A stretch of DNA of 64,000 bases from Gautieria morchelliformis. Its lineage: Eukaryota; Basidiomycota; Agaricomycetes; Gomphales; Gomphaceae. Positions 9,898 through 20,500 of this stretch are shown in pieces. The notes beneath the pieces are model-generated. The model was given only the letters and a program-made list of their open reading frames with translations, did not search any database and was not told where the DNA came from. The position numbers were made by a program, and so were the translations under genes. Each line of letters opens with the position of its first letter. Within the stretch, counting starts at the first letter, position 1. The stretch covers positions 1-64,000 of the forward strand of contig WHVA01000021.1 in the NCBI GenBank assembly GCA_015179125.1. The letters are read 5' to 3'.

Positions 9898-11699
9898 CTG
9901 TCGCGCTACTACGAGAATGACATGAGTGATGACAATCACCCGGACCACGTCTTCGTGAATGCGGATGCGCATTTAGACCCGGACGGTGAGTTATTGCCCA
10001 CCGACCGGTATATCGAGCTGCGAACAGCGGCGACAAGACGCTCTAAACGCCTCACTGAGAAGATAGAGGCGAGAGTAACGGAATCCGCTGCATTAAACGA
10101 GGGCTCACCAGAGCCTGCGAATGTCGCCGCATCATGTGACGACGACGACGATGTCAGAGTCATCGCCGCAGGAAATGATGGCGTGCCCCTGCGCCGGGTC
10201 GTCGAGCAAGGCGTAGACCTGTCTAAGATCCTACGAGACGCGTACCACAGGGACGCCATGTTCACAAAGATCATGGCGCACCCGGACGCGCACCTGAGAT
10301 TCGGGATCCGGGACGGGCTGATCTGGACAAAGAACCAGCTCAAAAGAGACGTCATTGCCGTCCCCCGCTCTATTCTTCAAGGGGGAAGGAAGCTGGTCGA
10401 AATCATCGATCGGGCACATCAGATAGTCGGCCACTATGGCCATCTGAAGACTTCGAACTACGTTCGAAGAGCATATTGGTGGCCGGGCATGAGCCCAGAC
10501 ATAGAAGTGTTCTTCTCATCGTGTGCGAAGTGTCAGATGATGAAAACTGGACCACAACGGCCCAAAGGCCTACTACACAGCCTACCCATTCCAGATAGGC
10601 CCTGGCAGTCGATTGGCATCAACTTCATGGGGCCCCTGCCCAAATCCAACGACTGTGGCTACCTGATGGTAGTCATCGACCGACTAACGTCGCTCGTACA
10701 TCTCGTACCAACCACGACAAGTGTGTCAGCCAAGGGAGTAGCCTGGCTGTTTCTGAAGGAGGTCATTCGACTCCACGGAGTTCCCGACTCCATCGTCTCG
10801 GACAGAGACTCGAAGTTCACGTCGATTTCTGGTGTGAACTACAGCGACTCATGGGGACTAAGCTCCTCATGTCAACTGCCTTCCATCCCCAAACGGATGG
10901 AGCCACCGAGCGGGCAAACCGCTCGATCGGCCAGATGTTGCGCACGGTCGTCAGAGACGATCAGAAGGATTGGGCATTGAAATTCCCAATGGTTGAGGTC
11001 GCCCTCAACAGCAACGTCAGCGCAACCACAGGGTTCGCACCTTTCGAGCTGAACCACGGCTATATGCCACGGATAGACCTCCCCATAGCCGTGGACACCC
11101 CGTTCAAGGGGGTAGCCCGGTTCGCACATCAGGCAAAATGGAACCTGATGGCGGCACACGATGCAATCATAGAGCATCAAGTGACACAAATGTTTCATGC
11201 AAACAAGAAACATATGGCGAGCGACAGGTACATGGCCAACGACCGCGTCTACCTTTCGACACAAAACCTAACTCTCCTGAAAGGAAGAGCCAGAAAACTA
11301 GTCCCGCGGTACATCGGACCGTACCGCGTCATCGAGGCTCACAACGACGCCTCGACGGTGACCCTTGATCTTCCCGACGAGCTGAAAAGCCGTCGCATTT
11401 CACCGGTCTTCCATTCAAGCCTCGTACGGCGATATGAGGCCAACAACAACGAATTGTTCCCCCGTCGTGAGGCCAAGTCATTTTATGACTTCGGAGTGAA
11501 TGACGATGAGGAGTGGCTCGTCGACGAGATTATCGCACATCGATGGATAAACTCGACGGACCTGGAGTTCCAGGTCCGTTGGACCTTAGGCGACGTGACA
11601 TGGGAACCCATGTCGTCCTGCAAGGACATTGAAGCCCTAGATAGCTATCTAGAGCTTAGGGGGGTGAGCAAGCCACGCGACCTCCCCAGATGCCACTAG
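9898..11699 (+). pseudogene. Gypsy-2 integrase with C-terminal chromodomain-like segment
   Basis: The HHCC finger (HQIVGHYGHLKTSNYV ... CAKCQMM) is followed by the integrase core with Asp in IGINFMGPLP (usually DFxG; here Asn precedes Phe), Asp in VSDRDSKFTS and Glu in HPQTDGATERANRS. The C-terminal region has WNLMAAHDAIIEHQV, the GPYRVIEAHNDASTVTLDLP beta segment, then a chromodomain-like stretch (EEWLVDEIIAHRWI ... LEFQVRWTLGDVTWEP). Chromodomains steer chromovirus integration to heterochromatin. A one-base deletion near 10830 puts the second half in another frame (10851-11699), so the gene is broken. The first catalytic Asp also seems replaced by Asn. Confidence 0.85.
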
Positions 11700-14299
11700 A
11701 CGTGTCTGTCACGTGCAGACCATGTGACGCGCCGGCCATGGCGCGGTTAAATTTTCACCTCGGATCTTTCCAAGGGCGCATCGCTTCTTGGAAGCTAACC
11801 ACCATCATCCCCACGAAGATGATGCCCCCCAAAGATGGGATGGACGTTGATCCGTCAACGTCCACAACGCGAGCAACGGCCCCGAGACAGGGGGCTGCGG
11901 ATATTCTTCGTGCTCCAGTAGACCAGGAGCATCGGATGATCGTGGGATGGGAGGACACCCTCGCCATCGTCCACCCGGACGATGGCGCAACGTGCACGGA
12001 CTACGCCGCGCACCTAAGGGCCGCGACAGGCACCCGCAAGGTCAAATTGCGGGATGAAGACATCGGCGACGCCGTCGATGCAGCCTGGGGATGGCTCCCA
12101 AGGGGCATTGCGTGTGACACGCGAGAAGAGCCCCTCCGGGACATCCATGACCTTAAAAAAGAGGTCAAGGAGTTGGAACGCGCGGTCAAAGACCGTGACG
12201 ATGCGCTCGCAACCGAGCGCGCCAAGATCAAGGAACTGGAGCAACAGCTGAGCGCAGCCCAGCTCCAGGTTACCCTGGCCCACGTTGCCTCAAAAAGGCC
12301 GCGACATGACCCGGCCACGGACCCAGTGGCCGGGCCATCATCACTTCGCGCGACGGTGCCTCTGCCGGCGCGCGCAACATCGGGACTAGCGTCCCGATTG
12401 TCGGCGCCGACCCCGACAACGACAACGACGGAAGGGCATAGCGTGCCTTCCGACTCTGCATATGGCGTCCCAGATGGATGGGAGTCAGACTCGTCTGTCT
12501 GGAAGACGTACGACCCGGAAAGGGCACAGCGGCTGGCAGAGCAGCCAAAGAAAAAGCGCAAGAAATTGCGTGGCACCCCCAACACCATCAATGGGCTAGC
12601 CATTGCGAGGGAAAGCACGATTAGCACTTACCTAGTGGCATCATCGTCACACACTGTCAACGACCCCGCCCTTCAACGGCGGGTAGCACAGATAGAGGCC
12701 CAGTACATTGGGCCTGGCGTGGCCCTGCCTCCACCGGCGGGGACAGTTCACCCTCCCTACCCAGGGGAGGGGACGCTCATCCCACTCAGAGATCCACCGA
12801 TCTCCGAGACGGGCCTCCTACCACGGCCGGTAGGGAAGGCCCAACAGCGTCGTACTCAATGGTACGATGTCTGCCCGCTCGACGACCCACGCTTCGTCGA
12901 ACTCATAGCGCAGGCAAAAGAAACGCCGCAGCTCGCGCGTACGTGCGAGATGATCAGCATATTCAAACGCATCGAGCACGAGGAACGCGCTCGCAATCCC
13001 AAAAGGGATTGTCTCGTGATAGCAGGCGGTACCCCGCACGATATCGCGGCCATCCTGAAGGGTTGGATACATAACCCTGAAGGAATCTCATCCGCCATCC
13101 GCAACAACGCGGATGGCACCTTCAACCTAGACGACATGGACGTCTGGATGTGGTTGAAGGCCCTTGCGCCCCGGGTCAAAGGGGTCGCATCACCACTCAG
13201 GGCGAGGCCACTCGACCTATTCGGCTCGACAGACCAATGGTCGAACCTCGTTGATGCCAGGGAAATGCTGACGCCTCAGAGCACCACCCTGCGGCTCTCA
13301 ATCACGGGCCCATTCCCTGTGGAGGGCCGAGCCGGCCCCAACATCCCCCTCGCCGAGATAGCGAGATGGTTGGCCCGCTACGCGGGGGTCACTCGCAAGC
13401 GAGTGGCACGCATTGAACATTATGTTCAACGCAGCATCACCGGCGCGGCATTCAGTGCCGCCGCCCGTGAGGGCCAACAAAAGGTCATCGAGACCAGCCA
13501 TGTGAGGGCCGCGGTGCCGCGACCCCTCACTCACGCTCAGCTCGACCAAGAGCTGGCGCGCTTCCGGCCCCCTCCTCAGACTGAGGACCCGGCCGTTGAG
13601 GCCATCCTCCACGAGGACACTGGCATCATCACCCAAGCGGATACTGCCACTAGTGGTGAGGCCAACCAGCCTCACTCAATCACCACCGATGACGCGGAGG
13701 TGCCCCCGGAGGAGTCACGTGCTCCACCGGCCCCGTACTGTGACTGTTAGCAACTAGGGGCTATGGCAGGGAAGGTTCGGTAGAGTTCTTTAGAAAGCTA
13801 GAATCAAATATACTCTCTCAGTGAATTTATTGTCACTGATGTATTAATACAGTACCTAGAATCAAATATACTACATGATTTTCAGTCAACATGCTATGTA
13901 AATATGAAGAATACTACTCGCCTCTCTCAGTGAATTTATTGTCACTGAGAGAGGAGTGTAATCCTGTCTCAGAAGGCATATACTTGCACCCGGCCCTTTA
14001 GCGCCCAAGGGCTCGCGCGTCGAAGTCATTTCAAACTCCGCTGGGTGCAGCCGCCTGTGAAAATAGAAATAACAGAGTAGAATGGAGAGATAGGGAGTGA
14101 CTGGAAAATTTCGAAAATAAGCAGGGAAATGGATGCATGGTACAAGAACAGTGTGAGAAACAATTGGAAACACCACACAATAAATTGAACATATTATGCT
14201 TGATTTTGGTGCAGGAGCATAAATGCACCCAACAGTGACGACGTCATCGTATCAGCCACTCTAGAGGACTCCCTCATGGATGACCTCTATGAGTCGTAG
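11690..14299 (+). pseudogene. Gypsy-2 extra ORF downstream of pol, split by a solo LTR
   Basis: A frame of about 686 codons starts at 11690, overlapping the pol stop codon; an alternative start is 11822 (MPPKDGMDVDPST). I do not recognise a family. Visible parts: a predicted coiled coil of alternating Lys/Glu (about residues 151-200), a basic nuclear-localisation-like patch KKKRKKLRG near 286, a globular C-terminal half rich in Trp and Arg, and an acidic tail. The frame originally continued past 13744. The solo LTR plus one GTGAC duplication (13745-14239) can be read as an insertion, after which the same frame resumes at 14240 and ends at a TAG at 14299. It occupies the position where some retroelements carry an env-like gene, but I see no signal peptide or membrane segment. 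Confidence 0.7.
13745..14234 (-). repeat. Solo Copia-1-type LTR with 5-bp target duplication
   Basis: The 490-bp segment aligns end to end with the Copia-1 LTR at 3967-4463, in the same minus orientation, and has the same TGTTGGGTGCAT start (right end). It is bounded by GTGAC at 13740-13744 and GTGAC at 14235-14239. No internal element sequence is present, so it is a solo LTR left by LTR-LTR recombination. It splits the Gypsy-2 extra ORF. Confidence 0.93.
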
Positions 14300-14332
14300 T
14301 TGACCCCTATAGTTGTCTATAGAGGGGGAGGG

Positions 14333-14547
14333 TGTAAATAACCTGTGTATCTACATGTACAATAGTTATTACATAATCCCAGTGGGCCCCTTAGGGACCC
14401 ACTGTATAGTTTATGCGTGGGAACAGGCCAGCGGTCCCCATCGCATCTTACTCTTACCTGTCACTACGTAGCATTCAGAATACCACTCATTGGTCAAGTT
14501 CTGTAGTGCCCTTGTGATACAAGGTTCTAAGATCGACACCCTTTACA
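14333..14547 (+). repeat. Gypsy-2 3' LTR (215 bp)
   Basis: It begins TGTAAATAACC directly after the polypurine tract and ends CCCTTTACA. A diverged copy in the same orientation is at 25930-26131, and a partial one in reverse orientation at 24406-24493. The segment CAGTGGGCCCCTTAGGGACCCACTG inside it is palindromic, with GTGGGCCCCT against AGGGACCCAC. Confidence 0.9.
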
Positions 14548-14632
14548 ACCTGGTACTCAGGTGGCATAAATGAGTATCGGGGAAAACATTCCAAATTCAC
14601 AAATCTCCATGCGTCATGATACCAGACTTGCG

Positions 14633-14760
14633 TCTCACCTTCCAATCACAACTTACGGTGTACATGGGAATGAGCTGAACGGCGGATGTCTCTTGCACTC
14701 ATCTTCCAATCACAACTTACGTCGTACGTGGGAATGAGCTGAACGGCTGATGTTTCTTGC
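14633..14760. repeat. Two-copy tandem repeat, 64-bp period
   Basis: The blocks starting TCCAATCACAACTTACG at 14641 and 14705 are about 90 percent alike across 60 bases; both contain GGGAATGAGCTGAACGGC. The rest of the stretch from 14548 to 14872 shows no coding signal. A short CTGGTACTCAGG word occurs just after the Gypsy-2 LTR (14550) and again near 14789. Confidence 0.75.
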
Positions 14761-14872
14761 ATGCGCTTCATTATGCACAGACCCGTCTGGTACTCAGGCA
14801 GCAGCGTGCACGAATATCTGGAAGGCGCTCCGAGATCAACAGTCCCACCCGCACATTGCTATTCTGCCGCTC

Positions 14873-15444
14873 CACTGAAGCACCCTGGTATGGGTTTCAC
14901 GGATTGGAAAGCGGTATTTCAGTGATTTTCACCTTATGTTTCATCCGTATTTTCCCTTGTATATATTGATTTATGACTTGAAATAATGGGGAAGTTTAAC
15001 TGGTATCCCATGGCAGTTGAACAAGATCACAAGGCAATAACCATTGAAAACTCATAGCTATACAACCTAGCATTCACTACAAATTTCATGAATCTTCAGT
15101 GATTTGCCTCATATTATTCAGATCTCAGGCCAGTGACATTCAGTTGCTGCATCTCTGAAATGTGGTGATAGAACCAGGGGGTCATAAGTGACTATCTCAC
15201 GGGAACCCAGTGGTCGTCGACTCGAAATGCCTGGTTCAATCCATTGGTCTTCCATTGTAGGAACCCTGAATACCCATGAGTCAACCCCTGAAACCAACTC
15301 ATTGAAACGAAACTTTTTCCACTGAAACCGATTCATTGAATTTTCAATAAGTTCTATTGGTATTTACACTAGCTATAATGGTTTATATACTGAATCCTCA
15401 GTGGGTCCACCCAATAGGATTCATTGGGTTGACTACCCACAGTG
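14873..15444 (+). repeat. Detached right-end fragment of the CACTA-like transposon family
   Basis: This segment is about 90 percent identical to 57131-57723, the right terminal region of the CACTA-like element. It begins CACTGAAGC and ends CCACAGTG. It is filled with short CAGTG, TTCAGTG and CATTGAA words in both orientations, typical of subterminal transposase-binding repeats. No left end or gene is attached, so it is a relic rather than a complete non-autonomous element. Confidence 0.75.
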
Positions 15445-16321
15445 TATTCAGCTTGCGGCTGCAGCTGCAAAGAAGGTTTGATTTTCAATGGCTCTGTCTG
15501 TAAGCACTCATGCCACCGTGACAGCAACGAGAGGAGGCAGCGAAATAGGGAAATGGACAAACGAAGGGCCACAATTGCATCTAAGAAGGGTAGTCGCTAA
15601 AAAGAGTAAGCAGCAGGGAGACAGACAGTAGGGAGACAGACATAAGAGAGAGCGCGAGGAGGAGTGCCGAGAGGACTGCTAATACAACGATAAAAGGGTC
15701 GGAACAGTCACCTCCTTTCATGATGCCTTGTGATAATATTCCCCGTAATTAGGCAAAGTCACTAAGAAACGCAAAGTCGTCGCAGTCATCGAAAAGAGAC
15801 CGCAGGGTAAGAAACTTTTGTCCAAGGATAAGAGAGCTTAGGGAAGCTCTCGAATCGGAAAGCATGCTCTGACCTTTGTCCCGCTCACAGCTTGCACCAA
15901 GCTCCACGTCCAAGTCGTTTAAACAACCTGGTCTTCCTGCCTCAGCCTCACAATCGAGTGTCAAGTTAGTAGGATCCAACCAAGGGGGCCCAAGTCCGGT
16001 GCTTTGCCAGTGCTAAAAGTCGGAGAGCCCATCACTGGTGGCCTAGAAGATGTTCGGCAGCCCACGCAAATGCTTCGTGCTCCAATGCAAGCGCGAGTTC
16101 AAGCTCAGATGTTGCTAGCCAGACAGGAGAATCATATGTTCCGAGTGTGAGTATTGAGCTACCTGGTTTCAACTTTCCTGGGTATATACAGTAATGTCAC
16201 CCTGTGACGTGACTCACCATGTACTTAGTACCGCATCTTGCCTCTGAAGTACTATTGCCACCTCATATTCTGCGATTTCGCTTTCTTCTCGTATTACATC
16301 CTGTAGCCTCTGGAATACCCT
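15445..16321. other. Intergenic region upstream of the RING-CH gene
   Basis: I see no convincing gene. There is a purine-rich stretch with GGGAGACAGACA repeated around 15615-15645. A short minus-strand frame at 15749-15979 has no recognisable domain. The last part is AT-richer and likely holds the promoter of the RING-CH gene. Confidence 0.5.
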
Positions 16322-17426
16322 ATGGCGGACAGCTCGCGGTCAGAAGACAAGGAGGCCAAACAATGCCGCATATGTCTCTCTGGGCCAGAAGATGAGCAGA
16401 TCAGTGGACGTTTGATAAAGCCATGCATGTGCAAGGGATCTATGCAAGTGAGCCTATAAAAGCATTATTTTGGTCGAGATTGATAGCCACGGGTTACAGT
16501 ACGTGCATGTAAAGGTGCCTACACTGTTCATACATCCTATGGACTGGGCTGACACGCTTTAGTGTCTAAATAAATGGAGGATGAGCTCTGGCTCGCAAAG
16601 CGCGTTCTACTCATGCGACACTTGCCATTACTCGTACGCCTTTGCACGTACACGAGTCGTAGGGCTCGCGACCTCTCCGGGTACGCACAAAGAATATTTA
16701 TACCAGCCTGTTCTAATCCACTGGGCTGTAGTTGTGTTAGGCACCGTCTCCTTACTCTTTTTCTCAGCTATTGTCTTCCTCGCGTCTTTCTTGATTGTAT
16801 ATTTCGTTCCTAGCCTGGCTACCCCTTCTTATTCCCTCGAAGCAAAGTCCTTCTGGCAGGTTTTGATGACTCCTGTTAGTGTGGCCAACCGTATCATCCA
16901 TATGGCCACGCGCACCTATGATACTTTCAACTACAGCTGGTGGTGGGGATATGCTGATGAAGGATGGGAACCTCTACCAGATAATACACCACCTACCGCA
17001 GACAAACTCCCGCATGAAGTTGGTATTTTAACAAGATTGGTCCATCGTTTCATACTCGGCTTGTCCGCCGTAGGCAGTTTGTCGTTTGTTTCGTGGATAT
17101 GGCAAATGAGGTAAGAACGCGCTGTATACGCTCAGAGGAGAGAGCTGTTGTATATTGACACCGAGTAGCCTATTCGGTCCTTTCCGCTTTGGATTATTTC
17201 GAGGCAACAACAGAAACAGGCGAGACAATGCAGGCAGTTTTGCCACCATTCTCGTCCTGGTGTTCATTCTCATCGGTGTTGCTAGGTCTGAGAGGATATT
17301 TATTCTTTGTCTCCTATTTAACCTTACTGTCTTACTAGGACGATGCGCAATCTTTATATCTTCAACCGCTCAGTTGCACAAAGGCTCTTGGCTTCTCTGG
17401 AAGATGTGATCCTGGAAGTCGGGTGA
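16322..17426 (+). CDS. RING-CH (MARCH-like) membrane E3 ubiquitin ligase
   Basis: Five exons (16322-16447, 16500-16514, 16563-17110, 17166-17285, 17339-17426) give a 298-residue protein. The N-terminus holds a RING-CH (C4HC3) finger: CRICLSGPEDEQ, then CMCKGSMQYVHVKCLNKW and CDTC. Exon 2 is only 15 bases and encodes the YVHVK piece of the finger. Three or four hydrophobic segments follow (WAVVVLGTVSLLFFSAIVFL, FILGLSAVGSLSFVSW, FATILVLVFILIGVA). Family knowledge: such proteins sit in the endomembrane system and ubiquitinate membrane proteins. Introns are 48-55 bp, all GT-AG. It converges on the nucleoporin gene, with 84 bases between stops. Exon limits are my reading; the last intron donor (GTCTGA) is unusual. 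Confidence 0.85.
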
Positions 17427-17510
17427 TCATCCAGGTAGCTATGTAACGATGTACCATTAATATATTTTTCCATATCGTTACTGTTGACTTTCCATGAGTG
17501 AAGAAAGTTC

Positions 17511-20500
17511 CTAGAAATTGCGCCGTATCTTGACTCTAAGGTTCTCGTATAGTTGTCGAGTCTCAGCCCTATGCGATTCTAGCTCGCGCAAGTACTGGTT
17601 TACGGCCTCGTCCAACATGTTGGCGGGGAACTCGCCACGAGCAATACTCGATTGCGGTCGAATGGCCGCATCAAGCCAGTCCGAGATGAGGACTGCGATG
17701 TCTGATGACAGGAATTGAACCGCGTCCTGAACATTGAACGGGGGTATCTGGCGGCACAATGAGCTCATGTCTCAGTATGGCATCAGGGGGTCCAGCTTAC
17801 CTGTGATTCGTACATATTGTGGAACGCGTCAAATATTGTCGGATGAGGCACGCCGCCACTAGCAAGTGTGCGAGGTGCCCACCCATGTGACACGTCATGA
17901 CGATTCTCGAGTGCAAGTTTTTCGAGTAAGAGTGCGATGTCATCTTTTGGTGATAAATTCAACGGGCGTAACACAGCCAGAAACATGATGGGAGCACGCA
18001 CCCAAAGGAAATGCAGCTTCCGACGGGAAAAATCTCGAGGCAAGCGCTGATACTGTAGCGGAGAGATTCGACATCTGCTCTTCAGACGTGGCCCCAATGC
18101 GACCTTAATTACCGCATCGTCAGATATGCGACTTTCACTGTTCCTATAGGGTATATATCACTTACACTCCGAAACTACAGCCTCCCATGTTGCACGCGTA
18201 AGACGGTGGTCCCGGTGGTCAGAAACTTTGAAGATGAGAAGCTTGGAAACATAAAGCTCGTAAGGATCGGCATAATCGCCGTAAAGCTGACCTTAAAGCA
18301 TAAGCTGATAGGGTAGGTTCTGCATGACGACGACCATACCTGTGTAATATTTAGCAGCGTGCTTTCGAGATGTCGCAACCGGGCATCTTCTCCTTTGGGA
18401 GTCCCAAGCTTGGTAGTGAGATTATGATACACTTCGCGTTGAACTTGTGCCACTTCGAGTTTTTCTTCGAGATCCGTCAAGAATTCGACAGCAGCTTCTT
18501 GCCGCCCAAATTCAGAACTTGGGTGAGATTTTGCATTGTTCACTGCGAGGGTGAGATACTCAATGCGTTTGTCCAGCAAGAGGTTGAACCTGCACTAAAT
18601 CTTAAGTGCTGAAACCAAAAAGGGGTTTGGTGTAACCTGAGACTGACTCTGTAGACTCCGCTATGTCTGCAAGGACCTTCGCAGCACGAAGGGACTGGTC
18701 TGTTTTGACGTAGTATTGCCACAAAAAGTTAAGTTTATCGAGGGTCCTTGGCTCTCTCTGTAGATGGTCTTCCAAGAACATTGGCCGGTACTGTTGCATG
18801 TGAATTCGTTATTGTAAGCGCGAGAGAAACCACAAACCTCCAATAGCTCTTCCGTCATACCGCGGTCAATTAACCAGTCGTAGAAGAAACAGTGGAAAGC
18901 GTAATCCTGCGACTCAAACGCCAACTGGTAGGCCCGTGTTCGAGCAGCATCTTGTTCAAGTCCCGGTTCGCCTTTCTTGATGGCATCGGCCAAGCGGTCG
19001 TCGAATGTAGACAGTGAATCAACACAGATCTGGTAGCAAGCCCACCGTCGTTCATACAACAGCTTTCGTGGATCCGCATCACCAGCGGGACATCCCATGA
19101 GCCAATACTCTCGACCTTCGTTCGTAGCGTCAAACTCTTGGGCACACCTCAGCGGTAGGAATACAGCGCCTGGAGAATATGGTTTATAAGGAAACCCGAT
19201 ATCGTTAAGAGGGCGTACCAGAAGCATAGGAACACCGTCGATAATCTTCGACTATATCAGTGAGACTTTGCAATTCCATGATCCTAGCACCATCAGCAAA
19301 CAGTCTGTGGAGCGGTAAGATACAGAACCCAGGAAAACTAAGATGACCGACTTCAATGATTCTTGAAGACACCGGGCCCTTTCTTCCGGATTGCTAGTCT
19401 CTGTAGCCTTGCGCAGACTTTCTTGAGCCTGAAATTGGCTAAATAACGGAGTAATTAAACCACAGCGGCACCCGTCTTACCTTGAAATACTTGACATCAT
19501 CCATGCTGCAAAAGGACCCACACCGCGACTGGAGCACGTCGCTGATCGTATCGACCTGATGGGCGAGATGAGGCAGATGCGGAAACAACGCAAAAATGCA
19601 AACAACAGAACCCACGCTAGTCTGTTGGGCTATCTGCTGGTTTATAACGGCGGTGACCAATGCACGGGCGACATCTCGCCCATCTTTTGTTGTAATCAAT
19701 GCCCGATACTGAAGCCCAATCAGACGCTTGAAGATGGCATCACCAGCCCTTTGCGTGGATCAGTTCAGACTGGCTTGGCAACGTGGTCTTTTACTTACAA
19801 AGTAGCGACCTGAGGCAACCCGTAATCTTGAAGGAGGAGGACAAATGATATAGCCTCGATTGTTTGCGAAACTAAGGCTTTCAAAGAGGATGCGGACGCA
19901 TTTTCCGCCTGTCTGGGCTTAGCAGAACTCAAAATGTTACAGAAATTAATAAGTACCTTCCATGCTTCCTGCTCAGCAGTCGCGCGACTGCTTCCGGCGA
20001 ACTCTCCTTGGGAGGAATCAAACAGATGAGGATTTGTAGACAAGAAATTCCGTAGTGACTCCAGATTTTGCTGCACGACTATGAGGGTCTGCTCTGCCAC
20101 GTTAGATTTTAACGCTTTAGGCCTGTGATGGTTCCGTTAAGCGATGTTCCCTCGAAAATTATACGCGGACAATTAATTACACTTCACCGACTGTTATGTG
20201 AGCTCTCCAAATAGGTCGAATCACTCGAGCGAAATACAATGCAAAACCAGCATGTCTGCCGCTGAAAGCGATGTTACCATCGCCTGTATATACATAAGAC
20301 ATCTGAATGTTGCGCTGAACAAAGACAACGTACCACCTCCATAGCCAACTGCTTCCTTGAAAACAGGTTTTCCGCTTTGGCTGAATAACATGCCTTTCGC
20401 ATGGTTGGCGGCAACCGATGGAGGTTGCCCAGCATCGGAGGAGAGAAAGGTATTTCCAGATGCGAGGGCAAAAAGCATCGCGCATGTTTGATCACGACCA

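Larger units (their letters stand above)
9898..14547 (+). mobile_element. Gypsy-2, chromovirus-type Gypsy element, 5' part outside the window
   Basis: This is the 3' half of a plus-strand Gypsy element: the end of RNase H, integrase with a C-terminal chromodomain-like segment, an additional long ORF, a polypurine tract (AGAGGGGGAGGG, 14321-14332) and a 3' LTR. The 5' half was displaced by Gypsy-1 and lies left of the window. The first codons at 9898 read LSRYYEND, the usual ending of a Gypsy RNase H (ALSRxx), which places the Gypsy-1 insertion inside pol. A solo Copia-type LTR sits at 13745-14234. Confidence 0.92.

Noticed and set aside
9886-9900. Met at 9886 as start of the Gypsy-2 integrase
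   Set aside because: The first four codons lie in the Gypsy-1 LTR; the real protein began far upstream and is cut there.
12001-12627. 208-codon minus-strand frame opposite the Gypsy-2 extra ORF
   Set aside because: It mirrors a GC-rich coding region; the plus-strand frame is longer, continues past the LTR and fits the element layout.
14633-14760. Possible CRISPR-like or satellite array
   Set aside because: Only two direct copies without spacers exist, and the organism is a fungus.
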